Shown piece by piece: positions 1 to 6,970 of a stretch of 15,116 bases of DNA. Position numbers and translations under genes: made by a program. Source of the stretch: JANXQG01 sp037147235. GTDB taxonomy: Bacteria > Planctomycetota > Planctomycetia > Pirellulales > Thermoguttaceae. Each line of letters begins with the position of its first letter. Within the stretch, counting starts at the first letter, position 1. A model generated the notes under the pieces. The model searched no databases and was not told the origin of the DNA. It saw nothing but the letters and a program-made list of their open reading frames with translations. Location of the stretch: contig JBAWVO010000158.1 of the NCBI GenBank assembly GCA_037147235.1, positions 1-15,116 on the forward strand. The letters run 5' to 3'.

Positions 1-57
1 GGTTGGCGCGGGTGCCGCCGCTGGGGCGGGCGTTGGATTGGGGATGGGGTCAGGCAT
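1..57 (-). CDS. Start of a Pro/Ala-rich protein, cut by the window edge
   Basis: An ATG at 57-55 on the minus strand opens a frame that stays open for all 19 codons to the window edge. The residues are almost only Pro and Ala with a few Asp, Asn, Thr and Ile (it begins MPDPIPNPTPAPA). Such Pro/Ala-rich low-complexity N-termini occur on several phage structural and scaffold-type proteins, but the visible part gives no function. It lies 17 nt after the stop of the 69-aa gene and is the next gene of the leftward operon. Its start context TGACCTATGCC is the same 11 bases as that of the preceding gene, which supports the start choice. Confidence 0.5.
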   Translation of the reverse strand, partial: MPDPIPNPTPAPAAAPAPT

Positions 58-74
58 AGGTCAGTGCAGGTTAT

Positions 75-284
75 TTATATTTTGGAAATTTCTTTCTGAA
101 CATCTTGTCTGAACATATTTTTCACTTGTTCTATTCCTTTTTCTGTGGCGTCTTCTGCTTTGGCAAAAAGGAATTCCATCGTGTAGCAATGTGGGTTAAT
201 TCCTTCAGTTTGAAATATGCCTTTCAAAAGTATGCTGTCAAATTGCTTATACTCTTTGAAGGATTCTGTAATAGCACATGGCAT
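75..284 (-). CDS. Hypothetical 69-aa protein, AT-rich
   Basis: This small charged protein begins MPCAITESFKEYKQFDS and ends in a Lys/Glu/Gln-rich segment (residues about 45-69) that looks helical. It has no signal peptide, membrane segment or recognised domain. The start ATG lies 3 nt after the TGA of the preceding gene (TGACCTATG), as expected for a coupled operon member. Its base composition is visibly more AT-rich than the glycosyltransferase genes upstream. The same 11-bp sequence (ggcataggtca on the plus strand) sits at both ends of the gene, at 53-63 and 280-290, because both neighbouring starts use the same junction. I do not recognise the family. Confidence 0.55.
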   Translation of the reverse strand: MPCAITESFKEYKQFDSILLKGIFQTEGINPHCYTMEFLFAKAEDATEKGIEQVKNMFRQDVQKEISKI

Positions 285-287
285 AGG

Positions 288-542
288 TCAATCGGTTACA
301 GGTTCGTAGGTTAGGTCAAAAATGTTCGGCTTGCAAGGGTAAAGCTCACCCTTTACTCCACGGATAATCCAATCTTGAAGATTCGCCTTCATGTCGCCCT
401 CAAGAGTTGGGATGAAAATGTATCGTTCAGGCTCCCACACGTTTATGTTTGGCAACTTTGTGAACGAACAAATCTCGTCAATATTCGTTCCTATCCACTG
501 TACGGCTTCGATGACTACTGGTTTCTTTAGGAACTTTGGCAT
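288..542 (-). CDS. Conserved small phage protein (KPVVIEA ... IIRGVKGE.YPCKP)
   Basis: The 84-aa product begins MPKFLKKPVVIEAVQW and carries near its C-terminus the run DWIIRGVKGELYPCKPNIF followed by YEPV. This two-part pattern, an N-terminal K-KPVVIEA-QW and a C-terminal GDWIIRGVKGE-YPCKPDIF-xxYEPV, is a very widespread small phage/prophage protein of unknown function that I recognise from memory. It also has the usual IPTLEGDM segment. Length and layout match the usual form. The start ATG lies 2 nt after the TGA of the 91-aa gene (TGATTATG). It appears complete, and its composition is AT-rich like its downstream neighbour. The role is unknown; it is a good phage marker. Confidence 0.85.
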   Translation of the reverse strand: MPKFLKKPVVIEAVQWIGTNIDEICSFTKLPNINVWEPERYIFIPTLEGDMKANLQDWIIRGVKGELYPCKPNIFDLTYEPVTD

Positions 543-544
543 AA

Positions 545-820
545 TCAGGCTTTCGGTTTGTCGGTTTTCGGTTGGTCGGTGATTCTCTTGGGTGTCTCGT
601 GGACCAGTCCAGGAGATGGGAAGGGGGCAGAGGTAAAGTCAGGGTCGGGTAGCACCTCAAGCATGTCGAGCATGGCCACGGCACCAGGCATCTTTTCGGG
701 GTGCGTGGACAACGCCGCCAGGGCCAAGGCTGCAACCTTGCTGAATCGGCTGTCGCGCACGATGACGACCCACCACTTGACGAGTTCTTTGTCTTCTAGG
801 AATACGGCTTTCGGGTTCAT
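545..820 (-). CDS. Hypothetical 91-aa phage protein
   Basis: The protein begins MNPKAVFLEDKELVKWW. Its N-terminal half looks helical and is rich in Ala, Leu and Val (RFSKVAALALAALS); the C-terminal third is low complexity with Pro, Lys and Thr (ITDQPKTDKPKA). The ATG overlaps the TGA of the GT25-like gene upstream (ATGA), which fixes the start at 820. I see no catalytic motif or membrane segment. Small proteins with an 'FL.d.E.v.w...v.D.rF' opening are common beside phage structural genes, but I cannot name a function. Its placement after the glycan cassette may be simple operon packing. Confidence 0.6.
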   Translation of the reverse strand: MNPKAVFLEDKELVKWWVVIVRDSRFSKVAALALAALSTHPEKMPGAVAMLDMLEVLPDPDFTSAPFPSPGLVHETPKRITDQPKTDKPKA

Positions 821-1464
821 ACTGGTATATTGGTATCGGATTGGTCAACGCAACGGGGCAACAGGGTGTAAACCTTCAGGTGAGGGAAGGCGTGAAACGC
901 CAGCGATATGTCGGCGGGGGCGTAAATCTTGCGCTGCGTCCTCAGAAGGGTGCCCATCGCTTTCTTGGAGATGATTTGCGCGTGATTACACATCGGATAT
1001 TTGACTTCCCAAATATCGCCCTTGATATGAGTCTGAGGCTTCCCCTCACAGCAGCACGAGCCAAGGAAAAGAAAGTCGAAGTCCTTCGGGGTGTCCAGAA
1101 CCGCCTGATTGGCTCGCTCCAACCAATTCGGTGCAAACTTCGCATCCCATTCAATAAAAAAGAAGTAGTCGTCTGGAAGAAAACTGCACATGGTCCAAAA
1201 CATTTGAAATGACACGCACAGCGCCACACCCTTTGGCCCAATCCGGTAGCCGCTCCCAGGGGCGTCCACCTCGTAGGGGTGGATCGTGTACAACCCGGAC
1301 ACCGGCTCGGCGGGTGCCACCAGCTTGTCGTAGGCACAGACGCAGGGGAACTCTTCGGCTTCAATGCCGGACTCCCTCAGGTGCTTCTGAATGGAAATAG
1401 TCCTCTCCGGGAACTCCGGTACTACCATCACGAATGGTCTGACATTGATGTTTCCAATTTTCAT
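817..1464 (-). CDS. GT25-like glycosyltransferase
   Basis: The 215-aa product resembles glycosyltransferase family 25 and LPS-biosynthesis-type proteins, which move a sugar from a nucleotide donor. Visible features are an N-terminal strand FVMVVPEFPERT (residues 11-22) like the 'viNL..r.eR' opening of the family, YFFFIEWDAKF with E105/D107 where GT25 proteins carry an acidic EDD-type metal site, and a C-terminal segment APADISLAFHAFPHLKVYTLLPRCVDQ with the family-like D and a histidine pair. There is a run of three cysteines at 137-139 (GSCCCEGKP). A longer frame reaches 1566, but the ATG at 1464 is preferred because it lies 1 nt after the stop of the upstream gene (TGATATG) and avoids a 100-nt overlap. 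The acidic pair is interrupted (EWD), so activity is not certain. It is probably cytoplasmic. Confidence 0.7.
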   Translation of the reverse strand: MKIGNINVRPFVMVVPEFPERTISIQKHLRESGIEAEEFPCVCAYDKLVAPAEPVSGLYTIHPYEVDAPGSGYRIGPKGVALCVSFQMFWTMCSFLPDDYFFFIEWDAKFAPNWLERANQAVLDTPKDFDFLFLGSCCCEGKPQTHIKGDIWEVKYPMCNHAQIISKKAMGTLLRTQRKIYAPADISLAFHAFPHLKVYTLLPRCVDQSDTNIPV

Positions 1465-1465
1465 A

Positions 1466-2068
1466 TCACGGCTTTCGTATCCATCGGGCGTTGTTGATGG
1501 CGGTGTCTTTACCTTGAAGTCCATGCCGGTGCAGGAAAAACTCCCATGCGCCGTGAGCAATCGCACCGAACACCGGGACGATCATCCCCCAAGACGTGTC
1601 ATCACTGGCGATTATTCCTCCGCTCCGAACGTGGTTCCATGCCCATTCGTATTCAAACGTCTGGCATTCCCAAGAATGATCCGAGTCGTGAAGGAACAGG
1701 TCAACCCGTCTGGTGGTAGCGAATATTTCGTCCAACGCCTCCTGACTTGGCTTGCGGATGAAGTTGAAGCGCGGGTGAACAATGGGATAGGCGTCGTAGA
1801 ATCCGCTTGGTTGAGGGTCGCACGAGAACAGGTGGCCCACCCCGGCGAAGTCCATTGCCGTCAGAAAGTGCTCGCTGCTGTATCCGCTTTCGACGCCCGT
1901 CTCAATCATCACTTGTGGACGCTCACGCCGAATGATTTCAGCCAGCAGACCTTGGTAATGATCGGGATGATCCCACATCCTTTTCAGAGGGGAGTTTCCG
2001 CCTTTACCGACCCGGACGTTATCCGGTCCGATCTGCGAGTAATCCACCCCGTTGACGAGTTTGTTCAT
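1466..2068 (-). CDS. Class I SAM-dependent methyltransferase (Methyltransf_24-like)
   Basis: The 200-aa product has the order of motifs expected of a Rossmann SAM methyltransferase of the Methyltransf_24/cephalosporin-hydroxylase-like type. These are motif I VMIETGVESGYSS (residues 53-65), an acidic residue ending the second strand (FSCDPQ, D84), VDLFLHDSDHSWE (122-134, the family's 'D.ifiDgdHsY'), and GGIIASDD (150-157). These enzymes often methylate sugars or small molecules; the substrate is not visible here. The frame extends to 2272, but that part is Arg-rich shadow coding. The ATG at 2068 overlaps the TGA of the FkbM gene (ATGA), so this start is preferred. It sits between another methyltransferase and a glycosyltransferase, which favours a glycan substrate. 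Confidence 0.75.
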   Translation of the reverse strand: MNKLVNGVDYSQIGPDNVRVGKGGNSPLKRMWDHPDHYQGLLAEIIRRERPQVMIETGVESGYSSEHFLTAMDFAGVGHLFSCDPQPSGFYDAYPIVHPRFNFIRKPSQEALDEIFATTRRVDLFLHDSDHSWECQTFEYEWAWNHVRSGGIIASDDTSWGMIVPVFGAIAHGAWEFFLHRHGLQGKDTAINNARWIRKP

Positions 2069-2745
2069 AATTTTGTCGCGTAGATATTGCCGCTCCACGC
2101 TTCGGGATTGGCGTCGGTGGTTGTCACCTTGAAGCCGTGCCGGGTGAGCGCATCCCGGTAGCGCGGGCCGTCTTTGAAGTGCCATTCCATCGCCACGATG
2201 GCCACTTCGTCGAGCCAGCGTTCGTCCTCGAAAACCTCCTGTTCCGCGCCTTCGCAGTCCAGTTTTACGCAAATGGGCCGGGGAAAGCCGACCTCATTCT
2301 TGGCGGCGTCAATCTGGCTTTTAAGCGTGAAGCAGTCAACCGTCGTCACCTTGTGCTCTTCCTTCTGAACGCACGGATTGTCTTGGCCGATGGTACTGAG
2401 TCGGCTGCCGTAGGGGGCGTCAGGCCGGTGATGAAACTCTCGCGGGCCGTTTTCCCTACCGATGGCACCCCAGACCACCCACACCCTAGACATGTTCAGA
2501 AACGAATTTAACTGCGCGATTTTCCAGACCGGGGACGGCTCGAAAATCTTGACGTGGCAAGCCCTGTGGTATTCGCACCAGATGCCGAACTCGCCGAAGC
2601 ACCCTCCCACGTCCAAAACGATGGAGTTATGGGGGATGAGTTTGCGCTGGTAGCAGTCCTGGACCAGCACCTCTTCGTAGAGTTTTTGGGCATGAGGCAG
2701 GTTGAGCAGCGTCAGTCCGTCGTAATGGAGAAAGGTTTCGTTCAT
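2065..2745 (-). CDS. FkbM family SAM-dependent methyltransferase
   Basis: The 226-aa product has the FkbM (Methyltransf_21) layout. SAM-binding motif I is VLDVGGCFGEFG (residues 43-54), the acidic end of the next strand is KIFEPSP (66-72), and the family hallmark CVKLDCEGAEQEVFED is at about 159-174, followed by the late strand VAIVAMEWHF. FkbM enzymes O-methylate sugars of antibiotics, exopolysaccharides and surface glycans, and occur in giant and tailed phages. The start ATG at 2745 overlaps the TGA of the large fusion gene (ATGA), and the stop overlaps the ATG of the next methyltransferase, so it is embedded in a coupled cassette. It looks intact and is probably cytoplasmic. The acceptor is unknown. 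Confidence 0.85.
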   Translation of the reverse strand: MNETFLHYDGLTLLNLPHAQKLYEEVLVQDCYQRKLIPHNSIVLDVGGCFGEFGIWCEYHRACHVKIFEPSPVWKIAQLNSFLNMSRVWVVWGAIGRENGPREFHHRPDAPYGSRLSTIGQDNPCVQKEEHKVTTVDCFTLKSQIDAAKNEVGFPRPICVKLDCEGAEQEVFEDERWLDEVAIVAMEWHFKDGPRYRDALTRHGFKVTTTDANPEAWSGNIYATKL

Positions 2746-4991
2746 AGGTTCAAGGCTGCCGGTTTAATTTTCGCCAGCAGGCAAGCGGAGTCATTGATTC
2801 CAAGCGATAGAATTAAGGCATCCCCGTCCACCGTCGCCCCGCATGGAAAAACGACGTTCTCTTTGAAATGGTGAATCGGGTAGCGGGGTAGCTCCGACCC
2901 GTAGATGATTGGCTTCTTGCTAATGGCCAGCACCTTAAACGGCGGTTTGGCATCCATCAGACAGGCACCCGCGTAATACCTTGGCTCCAAACGCCCCAAC
3001 CCTAAATCTGTTCGGGAGTGGAAGAACCTCAGCAGCTTCCCGTCGTAGGGCACTATGTTTCCCCCACGAATCACCCCGTAGGGCCAGCGGGCTTCAGGTG
3101 TCTTGTACTCATTGATGATAGTCTCGCCTTGAATCTGGAGCACAACCTGCACCGGTTGGCTGGCGTAAATGGCGAACAGGTTCTCGTCGGACTCGAAGAA
3201 CGCCCAGTTCTTTTCCATCGAAGTCCCGTCGTTGCTACCGCCCTTCACTTGGAACGAGCGCCCCACCTTGTGACCGCTATCGAAATGCCCATACTTAACC
3301 ACGCACCGAGGAGTCCTACCAGCCTCAAGGGTTGACTCAACCCATGAAACTGAAGTCTCACCGTGGAACCGGAACAGGCGGGCATCTTCCAGGCTGTTGC
3401 CTTTGGCCGGCGTGGTGAACTCCAAGTCCTTCGGGTTGGTGGCTGCGCCGTCAACAATGGTGGCGATGCCAAGGCGAGTTCGGGCGTCCCCATCGAAGTG
3501 GTATCGGTAGCTAAGGCAGAGCTTTCCGTTGACCTTGCAGATGGACGGGTTGTAGGCGAACGGGGGTAGCTTTGACGTGTCTAGGGGAATGGTCTCCACC
3601 TGTTCGGTGACAGCGGGGTAGCGGGAAGTAACGCCGTTGTCGGTCATGTACTTCTCACAAAGCTCGCGGTTATGTCGCATCCGGGGTGGTATTTCCGTCA
3701 GCGGGGGACTGGACTTTTCAGGCTTGGGACGGCTGCACACCCCGGTAATGTCCACCGCCCCGCGACGGAGAAAAACGGCCCGTAGAGTCTCGCTCCACCA
3801 GTAGCCAGAATCGAGCAGGAGATCGGGAATGTCCTGCAAGGCGTCTTTCCACCATTCGCGGGGGGCGGTGAACAAATCGCAGATTGGGGCGAAGGAGCCT
3901 TCCTGCATCCGGTAGGAGTAGGCCGGGCCTACGCCAAGCAAATCAACCGTGCGAACACCTGGACGGGTTAGGTTTATCATCTGCCCAGGTTTGGCCTTTT
4001 GAATGGCCATTCGGATACAGTCACGAAGGTAGGGCACGCGCTTGGAATCTTTTAGTAGGCCCGCGCTATCTCGGCCGCAAGCCCCGATTGATACTGGTAA
4101 CGCATCCCAGAAAGAAAAAGCGCAATGCGGCTTGGACTCGTAGGCACTCCAGATAGCCACAATGTTGGGATTTGGTCCTCCTGGGTGAGCTTCAATCACG
4201 CTCATCATCTCCTGCCATCGGTCAAGCCAATCGCCATACCGGCAATACCAGACCATGTTTGGACGCCAGGAGCTTCCCGCCCACATGATCGGCTGGTCGT
4301 TCGCAAAGGCGATGACAGGCAGGCTCCGCACCGCCCACGCCAGATGCAACGGAGCACTGTCCACCGCCACCAGCAACGACGCCTTCTCGTAGAACCCCAA
4401 TAGATCGTAGAGACATGCGGCCTTGGGGATCTCAACGATGCGCCAGCGGTCGCCAAAAGTGGTCTTCAGTAGGTAGGCCAGCAAGTCCTTGTTCGGAAAC
4501 GGGCTGCTATTGCCATTCAACGCCAGAAGCATGATCGGCTTCTTGCCGAGATTCTTGGCCGGGAACGTATCGCGCCAGAGCCGGGTTTCGCGCACAAGGT
4601 TGCGCCGATCGAACTTCAACGGAAGACAGTCATCCCAACGGTCCAACCTACCGGCAACTTTCCACTGCTCTTTCTGCCAAGACGTGGTGACGGCTGACTT
4701 CTGGCCCACCGGCTCATAGGTGTAGCGTTTTACCAATTCGGCGGGGCCGTTGACCTGGGTGCAGATACCCGGTCTCAATCCGTGGTCCAGGGTCCAATCT
4801 ACGGCCTTGTCCATCTCGTACGGTTGGCAATCCACAACCTTGCAGTCCACGTAGGACACGCCTTCCAGAAGGTCGGCGTAGGGCTTGGTCGTGACGATGC
4901 AGGACTTTTCCCCGGACTCCGCGTCTGCCAGGCATAGCGGCAGTAGGTTCAGCAGAGCGCCGTAGTCGGCCAGTTGGATGTAGCACTTCAT
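2742..4991 (-). CDS. Multidomain glycan enzyme: GT9-like N-terminus, unknown middle, GH130-like C-terminus
   Basis: The product is 749 aa. Residues 1-270 resemble a GT-B fold of the GT9/heptosyltransferase kind: an N-terminal strand/helix after MKCYIQLADYGALLN, IMLLALNGN at 153-161, and ASLLVAVDSAPLHLAWAVRSLPVIA at 204-228, matching the 'D(S/T)..mHlA.a...P.iafg' donor-site segment. Residues about 280-460 are unassigned, with many aromatic residues (YWWSETLRAVFLRRGAVDI). Residues about 478-745 resemble the five-bladed propeller of GH130 beta-mannoside phosphorylases: FAYNPSICKVNGKLCLSYR, NSLEDARLFRF, KNWAFF, RGGNIVPYDGKLLRFFHSR, PPFKVLAISKKPII and FPCGATVDGDALILSLGIND. The ATG at 4991 is chosen over a frame reaching 5117, which overlaps the HTH gene and reads as low-quality sequence. 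It is the first enzyme of the leftward cassette and its TGA overlaps the FkbM start. Domain assignments are by motif memory; activity and substrate are unknown. Confidence 0.7.
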   Translation of the reverse strand: MKCYIQLADYGALLNLLPLCLADAESGEKSCIVTTKPYADLLEGVSYVDCKVVDCQPYEMDKAVDWTLDHGLRPGICTQVNGPAELVKRYTYEPVGQKSAVTTSWQKEQWKVAGRLDRWDDCLPLKFDRRNLVRETRLWRDTFPAKNLGKKPIMLLALNGNSSPFPNKDLLAYLLKTTFGDRWRIVEIPKAACLYDLLGFYEKASLLVAVDSAPLHLAWAVRSLPVIAFANDQPIMWAGSSWRPNMVWYCRYGDWLDRWQEMMSVIEAHPGGPNPNIVAIWSAYESKPHCAFSFWDALPVSIGACGRDSAGLLKDSKRVPYLRDCIRMAIQKAKPGQMINLTRPGVRTVDLLGVGPAYSYRMQEGSFAPICDLFTAPREWWKDALQDIPDLLLDSGYWWSETLRAVFLRRGAVDITGVCSRPKPEKSSPPLTEIPPRMRHNRELCEKYMTDNGVTSRYPAVTEQVETIPLDTSKLPPFAYNPSICKVNGKLCLSYRYHFDGDARTRLGIATIVDGAATNPKDLEFTTPAKGNSLEDARLFRFHGETSVSWVESTLEAGRTPRCVVKYGHFDSGHKVGRSFQVKGGSNDGTSMEKNWAFFESDENLFAIYASQPVQVVLQIQGETIINEYKTPEARWPYGVIRGGNIVPYDGKLLRFFHSRTDLGLGRLEPRYYAGACLMDAKPPFKVLAISKKPIIYGSELPRYPIHHFKENVVFPCGATVDGDALILSLGINDSACLLAKIKPAALNL

Positions 4992-5017
4992 GCCGTGGTA
5001 TTCATGCCGTGGTATTC
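4987..5017. repeat. 14-bp tandem duplication at a gene junction
   Basis: The 14-mer ttcatgccgtggta occurs twice head to tail (4987-5000 and 5001-5014), followed by ttc, giving 31 bp of period-14 sequence. One copy holds the start codon of the 749-aa gene and the other holds the stop of the HTH gene. Removing one copy would leave the ATGA overlap used elsewhere in this operon. The extra copy also creates a 5-codon mini-frame starting at 5005. Confidence 0.9.
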
Positions 5018-5202
5018 GGGTGCTCCACCATCCGCCGCTCAAACTCCTGGGCGCTGGCCTTCTTGGGATGGCGCTTCCCATACTCCCAAGCCCGAAACGT
5101 GCTCGCGGGCACCCCAATGGCGTACGCCGCCTCCTTCTGAGTCAGCCTGCCGCGCCACTCGCGGACCCGTTTGGACCATGAAAATGTATCTGCCACGCCC
5201 AT
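5002..5202 (-). CDS. Small XRE/Cro-C1-type helix-turn-helix protein
   Basis: The 66-aa protein carries a compact helix-turn-helix of the XRE kind at about residues 15-50: RLTQKEAAYAIGVPASTFRAWEYGKRHP. This matches the LTQ.e.A..lGv...T...WE.G.r.P pattern of DNA-binding Cro/C1 domains. There is no room for a dimerisation or sensor domain, so it is a minimal DNA binder like phage Cro or a short accessory regulator. It is the first gene of the leftward operon, next to the divergent start of the capsid operon, where it could repress one or both directions. The stop lies 10 nt before the next start, separated by a 14-bp duplication. No clear operator palindrome is visible nearby. Confidence 0.8.
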   Translation of the reverse strand: MGVADTFSWSKRVREWRGRLTQKEAAYAIGVPASTFRAWEYGKRHPKKASAQEFERRMVEHPNTTA

Positions 5203-5431
5203 CCATTAACACATTGTATCAAAGAAAGCAATAGCCAATTTCAAAAAAATGGCGTAGAGATGAATCGGGCTGAGACATTAGAGCGCCATCGCCCAGCGCA
5301 GGAACGTATCGCCGCCCGTTTCCGGCCAGGAACCGCCTGCACCCCGCGTAACCGGCATCCGCCTCCGGTAAAGTCACCCACAACTATCAAAACCGCGTCC
5401 AGCATTGTCTGGCGCAAAAACGAACCATTTT
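5203..5431. promoter_or_regulatory. Divergent intergenic region with a tentative leftward promoter
   Basis: This 229-bp stretch separates the leftward HTH operon from the rightward capsid operon, so it should hold promoters for both. On the minus strand there is TTGAAA at 5244-5239 and a TACAAT hexamer at 5218-5213, but they are 20 bp apart, longer than the ideal 17, so the match is weak. The left third is AT-rich and the rest is GC-rich. A plus-strand frame opens at 5260 (MNRAETLERHRPAQERIAARF) and runs into the capsid gene in another frame; it has no ribosome site and I do not call it a gene. No clear rightward promoter or operator was found. Confidence 0.3.
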
Positions 5432-6961
5432 ATGCCATTGTCAGCCGCTGGTTGCCAGCAATTCAACGATTTCCTTGGTCGCCGACCCTACAACTGGGAC
5501 AAGCGCATCGCCAAGGACCGCAAACCACATTCGTACATCTACACCGGGATGTACAAGACCGAGACGTTCCCGAACCATACCGGTACCACCCACCTGCATG
5601 AGCGGGTGTACGTGACCCGGCCCAACGATCCCGGTCTCTGGACTCAATTCGTCGCCGACCCCTGCATCGGGTCTCCTTGCGATACCCCGCGCCAGTATAT
5701 CGGGCACGGCGTGGATCAACTGCGCTTCGATATTTACGAGCGCAACTACCAGACCCCCGTGTTTTGTCTGGACCAATTGAACACCATCGAGGAAGGCATC
5801 GCCAAGATGGCGGCCATCGCTGAGGGATACCAACGACTGCCCGAAGTGATTTGCTCGGATTTCCTTCGGGTGCTGACGCTCCGCAAGGCTGGCACCACGG
5901 CGATGGGCGGCGGACTCTGGCTGTGCGGCCCGCAGGACGCCAGCGGAAACCCCGTGGCTATCAACATCACCGACAACATGTTCACGGTGAGCTTGGGGCA
6001 GACGGCGGTGAAGAGCCAAAACAGCCTCCTGATCAACCTGAACGCCAACGGAGACCTCTCTGCGATTTCTCCGGCACCGGGATTAGGCACGACCGCCCTG
6101 CTCGCCGCCGCGATGGGCCAGTTGACGATGGAGTACCTGAAAAACATGCAACCCGACCTGTCCATGAACGGATACCACGACCGGGAAAGCATGATTGCCG
6201 GAAAGTTCAATCTCTTGACCGATGCGGAAACTCGCGCCCGGCTGCTCGTGGCCAACCCGGCCCTCACTCAGATGTACAGCGCGGCCGACTTCGCCAAGGG
6301 CGGGGCTTTCTACAGCTTGGGTATCACGTCCGGTTGTGGTGATTGGCTGTTCAAAGAAGATACCTCGCAGATGCGCTTTCGCTTCCGGGGCGATCTGGAC
6401 GGCAAGGACTTCGCCGGCAACGCCCTCACCGGCGCGGTCTGGGTGGAGCAAGTGCAGCCGTTCGAGAACGTCGCGGCGACCTTCGGCCTGAAACCGCAGT
6501 TCAGCGCGGCCTGGAAGAACGCCCCCATCCGGTTGAACCACGTCTATAACCGGGACGCCCGGACGATCTTCGTGGCTGACATCGCCAGCATCAACGACGA
6601 AATGAAGTTTGGGTTGGCCCGCAGCTTCATGGGCAAGTGGACCTGGCACAGTCCCGACTACTTCGAGGCCCTCGACCCTAACACCGGAACGAAATGCGCG
6701 TTCCAGAACGACAAGAAAAACAAGGGATACTGGCTCGGCGAGTATCGCATGGGCGAGAAAACCGTTTACCCCGAGATCGAACGCATGATCCTGGCCATCG
6801 GAGAGCCTCAGCCGTATGTCCGAGTTCCTCGCAGCAACACTGCTCCGAGCGCCCCGACGAGCAAGAGCGACTACCAGAGCTTGCTGGCCTACAACGCCGC
6901 CTGCAATACGGGCGTCGTCGGTTACACTGGCGGCGACTTCTGGCTGCCGCAGGAAGACTAA
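5432..6961 (+). CDS. Putative major capsid protein
   Basis: The 509-aa product is soluble with no signal peptide or membrane segment and has a mixed alpha/beta composition typical of a structural protein. A long segment, HERVYVTRPNDPGLW through QTPVFCLDQLN to LPEVICSDFLRVLTL (about residues 55-150), looks like an N-arm and P-domain, and the end is VYPEIERMILAIGEPQPYVRVPR. The capsid call rests on size, composition, position as first gene of the late operon with small proteins behind it, and the strong hairpin directly after the stop. No diagnostic motif proves it. Start choice: the frame can begin at TTG 5405, but ATG 5432 is preferred because its context CATTTTATGCC is repeated exactly at the next gene's start. 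Another abundant virion protein remains possible. Confidence 0.55.
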   Translation: MPLSAAGCQQFNDFLGRRPYNWDKRIAKDRKPHSYIYTGMYKTETFPNHTGTTHLHERVYVTRPNDPGLWTQFVADPCIGSPCDTPRQYIGHGVDQLRFDIYERNYQTPVFCLDQLNTIEEGIAKMAAIAEGYQRLPEVICSDFLRVLTLRKAGTTAMGGGLWLCGPQDASGNPVAINITDNMFTVSLGQTAVKSQNSLLINLNANGDLSAISPAPGLGTTALLAAAMGQLTMEYLKNMQPDLSMNGYHDRESMIAGKFNLLTDAETRARLLVANPALTQMYSAADFAKGGAFYSLGITSGCGDWLFKEDTSQMRFRFRGDLDGKDFAGNALTGAVWVEQVQPFENVAATFGLKPQFSAAWKNAPIRLNHVYNRDARTIFVADIASINDEMKFGLARSFMGKWTWHSPDYFEALDPNTGTKCAFQNDKKNKGYWLGEYRMGEKTVYPEIERMILAIGEPQPYVRVPRSNTAPSAPTSKSDYQSLLAYNAACNTGVVGYTGGDFWLPQED

Positions 6962-6970
6962 CCTCTACCG

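Noticed and set aside
1466..2272. Longer version of the Methyltransf_24-like gene starting at 2272
   Set aside because: The extra 68 residues are Arg-rich and overlap the FkbM gene deeply; the ATG at 2068 gives the usual ATGA overlap.
5260..5601. 113-aa plus frame before the capsid gene
   Set aside because: Its last two thirds overlap the capsid gene in another frame, with Arg/Pro/His-rich content; the first third could be real but has no supporting start signal.
5441..6649. Long minus-strand frames opposite the capsid gene
   Set aside because: They are His/Arg/Gly-rich antisense shadows with no start context, and run against the clear plus-strand gene.
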